A stretch of DNA of 64,000 nt from Rhizobium sp. R711 (GTDB lineage Bacteria > Pseudomonadota > Alphaproteobacteria > Rhizobiales > Rhizobiaceae). The stretch lies in assembly GCF_002211365.1 (NCBI RefSeq), contig NZ_LOKZ01000002.1, positions 1 to 64,000 on the forward strand, given 5' to 3'. Positions 7,286-16,582 of the stretch are shown piece by piece; the stretch's first letter is position 1, and each line of letters opens with the position of its first letter. Made by a program: the position numbers and the translations under genes. The notes under the pieces are model-generated. The model was not told the origin of the DNA and made no database searches. It saw only the letters and a program-made list of their open reading frames with translations.

Positions 7286-9054
7286 TCAGGCTCATAGAGC
7301 TGGTCCATGCTCAACGTCGCGACCTCGGCAAAGGGCGCCTGGTTCTTGACGCGGCCGCCATGAAGGATGACGACTTCGTCGCAGAACGAGATGGTGCTGC
7401 GGTGATGGCTGATGACAATTGTCGTGCGCCGACCGGCTCTTGATTTCAAGGTTTCGACGATCGCCGCCTCGGACAGTCCATCCATGGCGTTCGTCGCCTC
7501 GTCCAGAATGAGAATTTCGGGATCGCGCACAAGCGCCCTTGCAAGCGCGATACGTTGTCGCTGGCCAGCCGAAACCGTGGCTCCCCTGTAGCCGACGACG
7601 GTGTCGTATCCGTCAGGCAGGCTGTCGATGAACTCGTGCGCCTCGGCCAGCTTGGCTGCGTTCTTGGCCTCATCCAGCGAAGCGCGGTGGCCATAGGTAA
7701 TATTGTCCAGGATAGTCCCATCGATCAATTCAAGATCCTGGCTGGCGAGTGCAATCTGTCGTCGCCACTGGTTCGGATCGATCTGATTGAGCGGAATGCC
7801 GTCAGCCAGGATGGTGCCATCATCAGGCTCGACAAATCGGCAAAGGAGATTGACGATCGTCGTTTTTCCAGCTCCCGATCGCCCGACAATTGCCGTCGAA
7901 CGGCCTTTGCGGATATCGAAAGTCGCAGCGCGCAGCACGACGGGTCGCAAGCCCGAGCCCGGATATTTGAATGTCACACCCTCAAATTTGATCTCATGAC
8001 GAAGCCCCTGAACCGGATGTTCGCCCTCGGGAGACTTCGGCTTATCCGATGAATCCAAGAGCCATCTGACCTCTTCCAAGGAGCCGCTCCAGCCTTGTAC
8101 GGCACTCCATGCCATTTGCAGTGCACGCACATGCGGTTGCAGGCGATAAAGCAACACGACGAAAGCCACGATAACCGGAAAACTCACCCCCCAGAGCCAG
8201 GCGCTGACGACGACGGTCAAAAACAGACCTGAATGCAGGACCTCCGTCAGCGGCGGCAATAAAGCCTGGCGCGATTGCAGGATGAAGCCCGCCTTTCTGA
8301 CCGCATCCGAGCAAGAATCGAAGATCGCCTTCTCGCGCTGTTCCTGTCCAAAGGCACGCACGAGCCGCCCGGCATGCACGAGATGAAGCATCCTGGCAGC
8401 GAGCTCACTGTTGAACGACGTGACATTGCGGCTCGGAGCCTTGAGGCTGGCTGACAACAGCGCGTGGAGAGCCTGGATCAATACGAGCCCGACAGCAACG
8501 GCAAGTGTCATCTGCCATGAAAGAAGCAGGAGAAAGGCAAGCAAAATGATCACGGCCGATGCATTTACGATCGTCGCGAGAGTCGTCTGGATTGCGTCCG
8601 ACGCCCGCCAGGATTCATTGGAGATGATATTGAGCAGCCGCCCGGGGCTTTCCTGGAGGAAGAACGGGAAGCCGATCGTTAAAAGCTGGTTGGCAAGAGA
8701 ACTTCGCATGGCATGACCGGCCCGGCCATAGATCAAATTGGTAAGCACGGCATTGGCGAACGCCAGCACATTCTTGAGCGTGATCAATCCGAGGATCGCG
8801 AGCGCGATCGCAATCAGCCGTGTCCGGTCATCCAACCCCGCACCCACCTGCTGGAAGACCGCCGAGAGGCCGGCCAGTCCCGACGGTTCCCCCTCGCCCG
8901 CGATAATGCCGAGCATCGGGATAATGAGCCCGATGCCAGTCCCTTCGAGGACAGCTGTGCTCAGTCCCAAAATGACGACGACCGCCAGCAAACCTGCCCG
9001 CCGGCCAAGCGCCTGTTGCAATAGCCTAAAACTCAATGCAAGGAAGTCTAGCAT
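7270..9054 (-). CDS. ABC exporter, fused permease-ATPase (MsbA/lipid-glycan type)
   Basis: The protein has about 594 residues. The N-terminal half carries about six membrane helices (ABC type-1 exporter domain); the C-terminal half is an ATPase with Walker A GRSGAGKTT, Q-loop ALASQDLE, signature VSAGQRQRIALARAL, Walker B EILILDEAT and switch His in VISHH. Such half-transporters dimerise and export lipids, lipid-linked glycans or peptides. The ATG at 9054 is preferred over the TTG at 9126, which would overlap the upstream glycosyltransferase gene; GAGG lies 10 bases before the ATG. It follows the GT2 and acyltransferase genes on the same strand, so export of a surface glycan or its precursor is the likely role. 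Confidence 0.85.
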   Translation of the reverse strand: MLDFLALSFRLLQQALGRRAGLLAVVVILGLSTAVLEGTGIGLIIPMLGIIAGEGEPSGLAGLSAVFQQVGAGLDDRTRLIAIALAILGLITLKNVLAFANAVLTNLIYGRAGHAMRSSLANQLLTIGFPFFLQESPGRLLNIISNESWRASDAIQTTLATIVNASAVIILLAFLLLLSWQMTLAVAVGLVLIQALHALLSASLKAPSRNVTSFNSELAARMLHLVHAGRLVRAFGQEQREKAIFDSCSDAVRKAGFILQSRQALLPPLTEVLHSGLFLTVVVSAWLWGVSFPVIVAFVVLLYRLQPHVRALQMAWSAVQGWSGSLEEVRWLLDSSDKPKSPEGEHPVQGLRHEIKFEGVTFKYPGSGLRPVVLRAATFDIRKGRSTAIVGRSGAGKTTIVNLLCRFVEPDDGTILADGIPLNQIDPNQWRRQIALASQDLELIDGTILDNITYGHRASLDEAKNAAKLAEAHEFIDSLPDGYDTVVGYRGATVSAGQRQRIALARALVRDPEILILDEATNAMDGLSEAAIVETLKSRAGRRTTIVISHHRSTISFCDEVVILHGGRVKNQAPFAEVATLSMDQLYEPDRLSS

Positions 9055-9118
9055 GGCGATTGTGACCTCAACGAGTGAAAGGGCGCGTGAGCGCGCGATT
9101 TCGCCGTCCGCCTCGCCA

Positions 9119-10222
9119 TCACGCAAGGCCCTGAAGCGGCTCTACGCTTCTGGCTGGGACCGACTGGTAGTAACGCGCCATGAGATCCATGTGTCGGGTC
9201 GCACCGGCAGAAAAACGGCACAGCCACGGTGCATAAGCATGAGAACGAAGGCCGTACCGCTCCCGACGCCGGATGAGCCGCCACTTTCCAGTCAGCGTCA
9301 GAAAGGCATGTGTCAGCTCTGGTTGCTGCGCGTCGATGACGAGCTGATACAGAAAATAGAAGAAACACAAGGTGCCGTGCGCATAGCTCAAGGCCGCACG
9401 GCCTGGCTGTTCGGCGATTTTTCCTTCGATTGCGAGAATGCAATTGGCAGCACGGCGCACGGTCTCAGGGGTGACTGCCACACCAATGGCGTGAAGGGCC
9501 CCAGGATCGTCGCAAAGAGATTGTCGTTCGAGATTTTCGGCAACGATCTTCAGGTGGGTTTGGCGCATTTGCCGCTTGTGCCGGCTTGAGACACTTTGGC
9601 TGTGAATGCGATAGGCGACCAGGCTCTCATCGATCATCGCCACTTTGAACTGTCGCGCAATGCGTCCGAAGAGATCGAAGTCTTCGGCATGAAGATAGCC
9701 TGCGTCATAGACAAGCATGTCATCCGAAATGACATTGCGGTTATACATCACCGTCGAGTGCAGGAAGATGGTGAAGAACATCGACAATATGCGCCAATCG
9801 CCGGTCTGATAGATTGGATTTGGCTGACCGCGGACCACCCGATTTCCGATGAGCTGGTCGATGCCCGTACCGCTCATTGCGAGGTCGGGCTGCCTTGCAA
9901 AGAGCGCGACCTGCTTGGAGAAACGGGATGGGTAGGAAATGTCGTCCGCATCCATTCTGGCCACAAGATCACCGTTGGCCAAGGCGATGCCCTCGTTCAA
10001 AGTGGCGATCAGTCCACGATTTTCCCGCGTGACGACACGGATGCGGTCATCGGCATTGCGATATCGCTGGAGGATGTCTAGCGAACCATCGGTCGACCCG
10101 TCGTCAAGCGCGATGACTTCGAAGTGTCCATAATCCTGACGCAGAACGCTCTCGAGCGCTGCGGCAAGGTGAGGCGCGCCATTATAGACCGGCAACACGA
10201 CAGAAATCAGCGGAAGAGACAT
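9119..10222 (-). CDS. family 2 glycosyltransferase
   Basis: The 367-residue protein opens with the GT-A fold hallmark ISVVLPVYNGAPHLAAALES. It contains the nucleotide-binding ALDDGSTD and the metal-binding DAD at residues 91-93 (VARMDADDISYPSRF). It should transfer a sugar from a nucleotide donor at the cytoplasmic face of the inner membrane. The C-terminal 150 residues are less conserved and basic. It sits between an acyltransferase gene (upstream) and an ABC exporter gene (downstream), all minus strand, forming a small polysaccharide-assembly operon. Donor and acceptor sugars cannot be predicted. Confidence 0.85.
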   Translation of the reverse strand: MSLPLISVVLPVYNGAPHLAAALESVLRQDYGHFEVIALDDGSTDGSLDILQRYRNADDRIRVVTRENRGLIATLNEGIALANGDLVARMDADDISYPSRFSKQVALFARQPDLAMSGTGIDQLIGNRVVRGQPNPIYQTGDWRILSMFFTIFLHSTVMYNRNVISDDMLVYDAGYLHAEDFDLFGRIARQFKVAMIDESLVAYRIHSQSVSSRHKRQMRQTHLKIVAENLERQSLCDDPGALHAIGVAVTPETVRRAANCILAIEGKIAEQPGRAALSYAHGTLCFFYFLYQLVIDAQQPELTHAFLTLTGKWRLIRRRERYGLRSHAYAPWLCRFSAGATRHMDLMARYYQSVPARSVEPLQGLA

Positions 10223-10269
10223 CGTTCAACTCCCACCTTGATCGCGCTTGGCACAACTTGGCTGAAGGC

Positions 10270-11385
10270 TCATATTTGCGCTCCTTGGCCCTGCTTTGCG
10301 GGATCGACGCTGGCGTGGGTGGCCTTTGGAGGGCCGACATAGGGAAAGTGTCGTTTGAATTGGTTGAGCGGCTTCTCGAACGTCAGCCAGGAAATCGAGG
10401 CCAGGACCAATGTCGCCGCGGTCGCGACCACAAAGCGACCGGGGCCCTGCTGCGAGACGTTGACCGGGATCAGGGTCTGAGCCTTAACAACCAGCGACAA
10501 GACAAGTGGATGAAAGAGGTAGACGCCGTAGCTCATCCGTCCGACGGCGGTCATCGCCGGGCGTTCCAGGACGCGGCCGAGTGGTCCGCGCATGCCAGAG
10601 GAACAACATCCGACCAGCACGACCAGTGGAACGAGCGGCAAAACCTCCGCACCAATCCAGGTTAGCCACTCCAGCCATGGTGTCATCAGTAACGACTTCA
10701 ACCAAAGAACGACAATGGAGGCGACTGTCAAAGGAACCACGCTCAGTCCGATCCACACCGGCCACCGCTCCGTTCTTCGTCGATGGACGGCGAGAAGGGA
10801 GCCGGCAACGAGCGCATCGAGCGAAGCCGGCGGAAGAAGGTCCCGCGCAACAGATGCTGTGCCTGTAAGTGGCCAACAGAAGCGATAGGCCAGCGAAACT
10901 GCTATGACGGCAACGCAAATCGGTGCAATCAGCCGGCGCGGAGCCAAGAGAATGACCAGCGGCCAGGCGATATAGAACTGTTCCTCGATGCTCAGGCTCC
11001 AGGTGTGACACAAGAGCCAAGGCGTCCACTCGTTGCGAAGGGCATACCAGTAGTTCGAGAGATAGAGCGCGTGCCACTTGAGACTGCCGCGTGTTCCTTC
11101 GAGATTGACAAACCAGATGAAGCCTAACATCGCAAAATAGGGCGGGAATATGCGCAGTGCACGGCGAAGGTAAAACGCTTTGAGCGCAGCGCCCGGCTGA
11201 TAGTGCGCGGCAGAACGCGCATCCAAGAGAAGCCGGGTGATCAGAAAGCCGCTCAAGACGAAGAACAAACGGACGCCGAGATGCCCCAGAACCGACCCTT
11301 CGACGGCGAAGAAATGGTGATACAGGACCATTGAAACGGCGACAGTGCGAAGTCCGTCCAGTTGCCGGTCGCGTAAATGAGACAT
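10270..11385 (-). CDS. acyltransferase family 3 (OafA/ExoZ-like) membrane protein
   Basis: The protein has about 371 residues and around ten membrane helices. It starts with the family motif RQLDGLRTVAVSMVLYHHFF, which contains the catalytic-type His, followed by LGVRLFFVLSGFLIT and the loop motif FYLRRALRIFPPYF. These are hallmarks of acyltransferase-3 (OafA, ExoZ, NodX), which O-acetylate sugars of surface polysaccharides. A longer frame upstream to 11661 was rejected; the ATG at 11385 has a GAGG ribosome binding site and begins at the conserved domain. It is the first gene of the minus-strand operon with the GT2 and ABC exporter genes. Confidence 0.85.
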   Translation of the reverse strand: MSHLRDRQLDGLRTVAVSMVLYHHFFAVEGSVLGHLGVRLFFVLSGFLITRLLLDARSAAHYQPGAALKAFYLRRALRIFPPYFAMLGFIWFVNLEGTRGSLKWHALYLSNYWYALRNEWTPWLLCHTWSLSIEEQFYIAWPLVILLAPRRLIAPICVAVIAVSLAYRFCWPLTGTASVARDLLPPASLDALVAGSLLAVHRRRTERWPVWIGLSVVPLTVASIVVLWLKSLLMTPWLEWLTWIGAEVLPLVPLVVLVGCCSSGMRGPLGRVLERPAMTAVGRMSYGVYLFHPLVLSLVVKAQTLIPVNVSQQGPGRFVVATAATLVLASISWLTFEKPLNQFKRHFPYVGPPKATHASVDPAKQGQGAQI

Positions 11386-11988
11386 GGATCCCCTCAGCCT
11401 TTGAGACACAACTCCTTGCAAGAGCATGTCCCGATGGCATTCCTGCAGCCCGTTTCCTGCTGCTGATTGTTCCATCCCGGACGAGACGGACTGAAGTGTC
11501 GACGCGGGGATGAAAATTCGGACGGAATCGGGCCAAACTGTGACCCGCTGTCCGTGGTCGGACTTTAGTCCGAAAGCGCAGGTCAGATATTCTCCCGTCC
11601 GATCTAAGGACAGCTGACATGTGTCTGAACTATCGGGCCCCTTGTTAGATGCAGAGTGCACCGCTCCAATCGCAAGCGCTCCAAGGGTTCACGGCCTGCA
11701 GGTCGCTTGCTGGCAGGCAATGAAGGTTGCCCTGGCTTATGCGTATCTGGAAAACCCTCGCAGCCAACGAAATTTTTTGTGGAAGCAAGATTCCAGCCCG
11801 TTTCATCGGCACCTGTTTTCGTCGCCGGCTGCCGCCGAGCCACCCAGTCTCCCATCGCCCGGTCAGTAGCAGAGAGCAAAAATACTACCATCCCTTGTCG
11901 GAAATCTTGCCCGTCCTAACTGACAGCTGATAGCGTTGAAGCGAGATTGATTGGTCCCTTTTCGTCGTTGCCGAGGTCCGATACCAAA
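11386..11988. promoter_or_regulatory. divergent control region between the acyltransferase operon and bgsBA-like operon
   Basis: These 603 bases carry no accepted gene. Two direct repeats, CCCGTCC-N8-GACAGCTGA (11594-11617) and CCCGTCC-N5-GACAGCTGA (11910-11930), lie about 310 bases apart; the second is about 60 bases before the bgsB-like start. A perfect palindrome TCGGACT-TT-AGTCCGA lies at 11558-11573. These are candidate operator sites for co-ordinated control of the two divergent polysaccharide operons. Confidence 0.4.
11558..11573. repeat. 16-bp palindrome, possible operator
   Basis: TCGGACT and AGTCCGA form perfect 7-base arms separated by TT, within the divergent region between the two polysaccharide operons and about 175 bases upstream of the acyltransferase start. 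There is no T-tract, so a protein-binding site is more likely than a terminator. No known regulator site is recognised. Confidence 0.35.
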
Positions 11989-13218
11989 ATGATATGGAAC
12001 CATCGCCTAATCCGCATCACGATCGGGCTCGTGCTGCTCGTGCTTGCCGTCATCGTTTTCTTGCCTGGCCTGACAGGGGTCACCAGTCTTGACGGAACGG
12101 TCAACGCACGCTTTGTCGCTATAAATGCGCCAATCGACGGCGCGGTTGCAGAAGCGCCAGCCAGGGTGGGCAGTCCGGTCGCCGAAGGACAGCCGCTCCT
12201 GAGGATCGTCAATGCGCGTGTCAACCGAGCAACGCTCGCTTCGCTTCAGGCCGAGCACAATGCGGCGCTTGATCGCGCTGCGGCGCTCAAACGCGAGCGC
12301 GACGAGCTCAATGCGCTTCGCCAGCAACTGTCGACGCGATTGGATGTCTACAAGAACACGTCGGTCGCCAATCTGGAGCGCGAAGTCGAAATTCTGCGCA
12401 AGAGGGTCGAGGTTTCCCAGGCACAGGATCTTGTCGCCCAGGTCGATCTCGATCGGCGGCTGACCCTCGAGCAGAAGGGTATCTTGACGAAAAAGCTCGT
12501 CGAATCGGCCCGAGCGGCCGGAGCGGCCACGGGTGGGGAAGTCGAAATCAGCAACCTGACCGTAGAACAGCTGCAACAGAAGCTTGATGCTGTCCGGCAG
12601 GGCATCTTTATCGGCGACGGACAAAACGATGTCCCCTATTCCCGGCAGCGCGAGGACGAAGTGCTCGTTCGGATCAACGATCTCAACACGCGCATTGCAG
12701 AAAACGAAACACGCGCAATCGAAGTCGAAAAGCAGATCGCCGAAGAACGCAGCCGCGTCGACAGCCTGGCATCGGCAACCGTTTCGGCATCATTCGATGG
12801 CGTCGTATGGAGCAGCAACATCGTGAATGGCTCGAACGTTCTTTTGAACAACGAGCTGATGCGCGTCCTCGATTGCCGCGAATTGTTCGTGGATATTCTC
12901 GTGCCAGAGGGCGATTATGACGAAATCTACGTTGGTCGGACCGCCGAAGTGAGACTTTTCGGGCGCGGCGATGCCTTCAAGGCCGCAGTCCTGTCGGTAC
13001 GAGGCAGCTCGGCCATTATCGAGAAAGACGCCTTTGCGGCCAACCAGCCCGTGACGACGGCGCGCAGCGCTCGTATTCGCCTCAGCCTGGCTCCTTCCAC
13101 CCTCAATACCGACTTTGCGAATTTCTGCCAGGTTGGGCGTTCGGTGCAGGTGCGCCTGTCCAAGCACGATGTCGGTTTCAAAAAATGGATTGAAAGCCTG
13201 TGGTTCAGCATCTCGTAG
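11989..13218 (+). CDS. bgsB: HlyD-type membrane-fusion protein of the glucan synthase operon (BgsB-like)
   Basis: The 409-residue protein has one N-terminal membrane helix (residues about 8-28), a biotinyl-lipoyl-like half-motif (INAPIDGAVAEAPARVGSPV), a long coiled-coil-rich alpha-helical section (about 85-260), and a second beta-barrel half (SASFDGVVWSSNIVNGSNV). This is the adaptor design of HlyD/Alg44-like proteins that span the periplasm. It overlaps the downstream GT2 synthase gene by 19 bases. The same pair, bgsB-bgsA, makes mixed-linkage beta-glucan in Sinorhizobium meliloti; the symbol is given on architecture and gene order. The start at 11989 is preceded by GAGG; an upstream in-frame start at 11947 is less likely. 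Confidence 0.7.
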   Translation: MIWNHRLIRITIGLVLLVLAVIVFLPGLTGVTSLDGTVNARFVAINAPIDGAVAEAPARVGSPVAEGQPLLRIVNARVNRATLASLQAEHNAALDRAAALKRERDELNALRQQLSTRLDVYKNTSVANLEREVEILRKRVEVSQAQDLVAQVDLDRRLTLEQKGILTKKLVESARAAGAATGGEVEISNLTVEQLQQKLDAVRQGIFIGDGQNDVPYSRQREDEVLVRINDLNTRIAENETRAIEVEKQIAEERSRVDSLASATVSASFDGVVWSSNIVNGSNVLLNNELMRVLDCRELFVDILVPEGDYDEIYVGRTAEVRLFGRGDAFKAAVLSVRGSSAIIEKDAFAANQPVTTARSARIRLSLAPSTLNTDFANFCQVGRSVQVRLSKHDVGFKKWIESLWFSIS

Positions 13219-15194
13219 CGCTGGCGCCGACCTTTCTTGTCCTTGCCTTCTTTCTTCTCGGGCCTTTCAATTGGTCGCGCTCGCACACCTGGGCGCGGAC
13301 GATCACGTGCCTTTTCGTGGCCGCGGTGGCACTGCGCTATATGGTGTGGCGATTGGTTGAAACCGTCCTTCCCTTTCCGAATGATGGTCCAGGTTTTTAT
13401 TGGGTCTGGTTCCTGTTCGCTGTCGAAATTCTGGCCGTTTTCGAGGTCGTGCTGTTTCTGATCTTGATGAGCCGAAGCGTCGATCGCAGCGCCGAGGCGG
13501 ACAGGCTCGCGCAAGCCTTCTTCGACTGCAACGAAGACGAGCTTCCAACGGTCGACATTTTCATTCCGACCTATAACGAGCCCCTCGATGTCCTGGAAAG
13601 AACCATCATCGGTGCACTATCGCTTGATTATCCGGCCCACAAGCTGAAGGTTCTTGTTCTCGATGATCAACGTCGGGATTGGCTGAAAGCCTATTGCGAA
13701 GCAAGGGGTGCAATCCACGTGACGCGACCCGACAATGCCCATGCAAAAGCTGGCAACATGAACAATGGGCTGAAGGTGAGCTCGGGCGACTTTGTTGCAA
13801 TCTTTGATGCAGACTTCGTGCCTTACCGGCATTTCCTTCGCCGGACGCTCCCTTTCTTTTCCGATGAGAGCATTGGCATCGTCCAAACGCCGCAGCATTT
13901 CTTCAATACCGATCCGGTCCAGACAAACCTCGGCCTGGAAAATATCTGGCCGGATGAGCAGCGATTGTTCTTTGACGAAATCGCGCCAAGCAGAGACGTC
14001 TGGGACGTCAGCTTCTGTTGCGGATCGTGTTCGATCGCGCGACGCAAGGCAATCGATGCAATCGGCGGCTTTCCCACCGAGTCCATCACGGAAGACCTGT
14101 TGACCACGCTTGCCATGCTGAACCGGGGCTACAAGACACGCTATTTGAACGAGCGGCTGTCGATGGGGTTGGCGGCGGAGAATCTGGCCGGCTATTTCGT
14201 GCAGCGCGAGCGGTGGTGCCAGGGCGGCATCCAGACGCTTTATCTGCCCAACGGCCCATTGCGCGGACCGGGCTTGTCACTCTTTCAGCGGGTCATGTTC
14301 CTGCCGGTGTCGTGGCTGGTGCAATATCTGGTCCGCTTCACCATATTGGTCGTGCCGATTATTTATCTATGGTTCGGCGTGCTGCCGCTCTATTTCACCA
14401 GTGCCGCCGACTACGTGTCCCACCAGGTGCCGCTGCTGACCGCCTATTTTCTCCTGATGCTCTGGATAACGCCGACACGATACCTGCCGTTGATCTCAAG
14501 CGCGGTCGGTGCCTTCGCCACGTTTCGCATGCTGCCGACCGTCATTTCGAGCCTGGTGCGTCCGTTCGGCAAGCCATTTAGGGTCACCCCCAAGGGTAGC
14601 GGCAACGAAGCCGGTGGATTCGACAGGTATACCTTCGCCTGGATTGCCAGCTTGAGCGCGATCACGGCACTCGGTTTGCTCGTCAACGTCGTGCCGGAGA
14701 CCGCTCACATCACGGGGGAGTTCTCGCCCGTTGCCGCTTGCTGGTCGGGCATCAACATTGTCGTGCTCGCCATTGCCTCCCTGATCTGCTTCGAAAAGCC
14801 CCGACGATTGTTCCACGCCTTCAAGCTTGACGAGCCGGCAAAAGTGGACGGTATGTTCGGTCGTGTCGTCAGTCTTGCGTTGGACAAGGCGGTCGTGACC
14901 GTACCTGAAGGAACCCTGTTCCAATCGAAAACGGTGACACTGTCACTCGACGGCTTCGAACCTTTCAACGCCGAACTAAGACAGGTCACCCAGCGGCGCA
15001 GAAGCATAAGCCGCACCGGCGACAAGCAGGGCTATTACCTGCATCTCCATTTCGACCTGGACGGGCCAGCGCGCGACAAACTGATCGTAAAGCTCTATAC
15101 CGGCCGCTATTCACAGGACGTGGCCGATATCGACAAGGTGGCCGTATCGCTTAATCTTTTCTTGCGGACCTTCGGGCGAACGCGTGGGTTGTAG
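13200..15194 (+). CDS. bgsA: cellulose-synthase-like GT2 (BgsA-like mixed-linkage beta-glucan synthase)
   Basis: This 664-residue processive GT2 has N-terminal membrane helices and a catalytic core with FIPTYNEPLDVLE, the DAD at residues about 203-205 (AIFDADFVPYRHF), TED in ITEDLLTT and the QRERW form of QxxRW. Four or more helices follow, then a soluble C-terminal tail of about 120 residues. That tail lacks an evident PilZ signature (RxxxR and DxSxxG), as reported for S. meliloti BgsA, which binds c-di-GMP without PilZ. The start is GTG inside the preceding gene, implying translational coupling. It should polymerise and export a beta-glucan across the inner membrane, probably under c-di-GMP control. 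The alternative is another curdlan- or cellulose-like synthase. Confidence 0.72.
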   Translation: MVQHLVALAPTFLVLAFFLLGPFNWSRSHTWARTITCLFVAAVALRYMVWRLVETVLPFPNDGPGFYWVWFLFAVEILAVFEVVLFLILMSRSVDRSAEADRLAQAFFDCNEDELPTVDIFIPTYNEPLDVLERTIIGALSLDYPAHKLKVLVLDDQRRDWLKAYCEARGAIHVTRPDNAHAKAGNMNNGLKVSSGDFVAIFDADFVPYRHFLRRTLPFFSDESIGIVQTPQHFFNTDPVQTNLGLENIWPDEQRLFFDEIAPSRDVWDVSFCCGSCSIARRKAIDAIGGFPTESITEDLLTTLAMLNRGYKTRYLNERLSMGLAAENLAGYFVQRERWCQGGIQTLYLPNGPLRGPGLSLFQRVMFLPVSWLVQYLVRFTILVVPIIYLWFGVLPLYFTSAADYVSHQVPLLTAYFLLMLWITPTRYLPLISSAVGAFATFRMLPTVISSLVRPFGKPFRVTPKGSGNEAGGFDRYTFAWIASLSAITALGLLVNVVPETAHITGEFSPVAACWSGINIVVLAIASLICFEKPRRLFHAFKLDEPAKVDGMFGRVVSLALDKAVVTVPEGTLFQSKTVTLSLDGFEPFNAELRQVTQRRRSISRTGDKQGYYLHLHFDLDGPARDKLIVKLYTGRYSQDVADIDKVAVSLNLFLRTFGRTRGL

Positions 15195-15221
15195 TGGCAA
15201 GGACCGGCAACGACAGCCGGA

Positions 15222-16376
15222 TCAGCCACTCGGGGCTCGCTGAAAGTCGAATATGTTCTGGGTTGCCAATGCGGCCGCTCCCCGTGGCCAGGAATTCGAC
15301 ACCCAGTCCGCAATCAATGCAGGCTTGGAAAAGAAAGAAAACCGTTCCATGTTTTCCCGGATCGGGCCCAATAGCAGCTCTCCAAACTGCACCGCCTCGC
15401 CTCCAACGATGATGACATCGGGATCGAACATGTTGACGACGTCGGCCAGATGTCGTCCGACGCGCGAACCCGCATCACGAAGGATGGAGATCGCCAGTTT
15501 TGAATTGCTGGTCGCTGCCTCGACGAAGCCGTCGCGCGAAATCGGCGCCCCGGACAGGCGCTCCCATTCATCAAGCATGTAAGGTTCTGCCGCATGCGCC
15601 ATGAGACAGCCGCGCCGTCCACACTCACATCGCCTTCCGTTCTCAACTGAGATTATGTGTCCAAGCTTTCCAGCCGCGCTCCTGCCGCCATGATATATCT
15701 CGCCTCCGATGATGAGAGAGCATCCAATGCCCGCCCCGATCGCAAGCGCCGCGAAGTTCTGATGCTCCCTTCCTGCCCCGAAAAGCCTTTGGGCGATACC
15801 GAAGGCGTTGACGTCGTCGTCGATCCATACGGGGACTTTGACCTGCTCCCCCAAAAGCTCGGCGAATGGGAGTGATTGCCATCCGAAGCGTGGGCTCTGG
15901 ATACACATGCCTCTCACCGGATCGATTTCACCCGGGATGGAAACGCCAATCCCCATCACCTCCGTCTCGGCCCTGCCGGCCATCTCAAGAAGAATGGGCA
16001 TGTTGCTGACGATCGCCGTGGTGATTCCGGCTGGCGACGTATCCGAAATGGGCACGTCGGCCGAGGCAAGCACCGTCGTCGCCAGATCGGTCAGGACGCA
16101 GTTGATCCTGTCCCTGTTGAGCTTGAACCCGAATGCCAGCCGTGAACCGTAATTGATGTCGATCGGCGTCGAAGGTCGCCCCTTGATATTGGCGACAGCT
16201 TCTCGCTCATGAACCAGCGCCTCGTCCATCAGTTCGGCAACGACAAAGGTAACAGCGGCGGGACTGAGGCCGGTCAGAGCGGTGATGTCGGCGCGCGACA
16301 TCGGACCCTCGCGGCGGAGATGGTTCAGGACCATTCGGCGGTTTAGCGCCCGCGACATCGTGGCGTTGATCTTCAT
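15222..16376 (-). CDS. ROK-family transcriptional regulator
   Basis: The 384-residue protein has an N-terminal winged helix (MSRADITALTGLSPAAVTFV) and a ROK sugar-kinase-like domain. The zinc motif is complete (GHIISVENGRRCECGRRGC), as in NagC, Mlc and XylR regulators. Catalytic-type residues remain (ALAIGAGIGCSLIIGG), but the HTH makes it a regulator. It is divergent from a sugar ABC importer operon with a GH42 beta-galactosidase, and an AT-rich inverted repeat lies between them, so it probably represses that operon until a sugar ligand binds. It converges on bgsA with only 27 bases between the stops. Confidence 0.88.
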   Translation of the reverse strand: MKINATMSRALNRRMVLNHLRREGPMSRADITALTGLSPAAVTFVVAELMDEALVHEREAVANIKGRPSTPIDINYGSRLAFGFKLNRDRINCVLTDLATTVLASADVPISDTSPAGITTAIVSNMPILLEMAGRAETEVMGIGVSIPGEIDPVRGMCIQSPRFGWQSLPFAELLGEQVKVPVWIDDDVNAFGIAQRLFGAGREHQNFAALAIGAGIGCSLIIGGEIYHGGRSAAGKLGHIISVENGRRCECGRRGCLMAHAAEPYMLDEWERLSGAPISRDGFVEAATSNSKLAISILRDAGSRVGRHLADVVNMFDPDVIIVGGEAVQFGELLLGPIRENMERFSFFSKPALIADWVSNSWPRGAAALATQNIFDFQRAPSG

Positions 16377-16383
16377 GGTTACC

Positions 16384-16406
16384 TTTATTTTTTTTGTTAA
16401 AATAAA
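16384..16406. promoter_or_regulatory. AT-rich inverted repeat, candidate ROK operator
   Basis: TTTATTTT (16384-16391) and AAAATAAA (16399-16406) form perfect 8-base arms with a 7-base spacer. They sit just upstream of the ROK gene and before the importer operon. NagC/Mlc-type regulators bind sites with TTATT...AATAA arms, so this is a good candidate operator for both divergent units. The sequence was seen directly; binding is inferred. Confidence 0.55.
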
Positions 16407-16582
16407 TATTGTCCGGCTGTTGAAACTAAGCTAGGTTGCCCGCGTTGGCAATTGAGGAGTGCGCCGCGGGTCGACAATTCGATGCTTGCGCGGCGGCAAT
16501 AACAACCAAGTGGGAAACAGAGACGATTGCGCGGGAAAACCTTCGCGCAATCGAGGCGAAGCTTTGTCTGGAGGAGACATTT

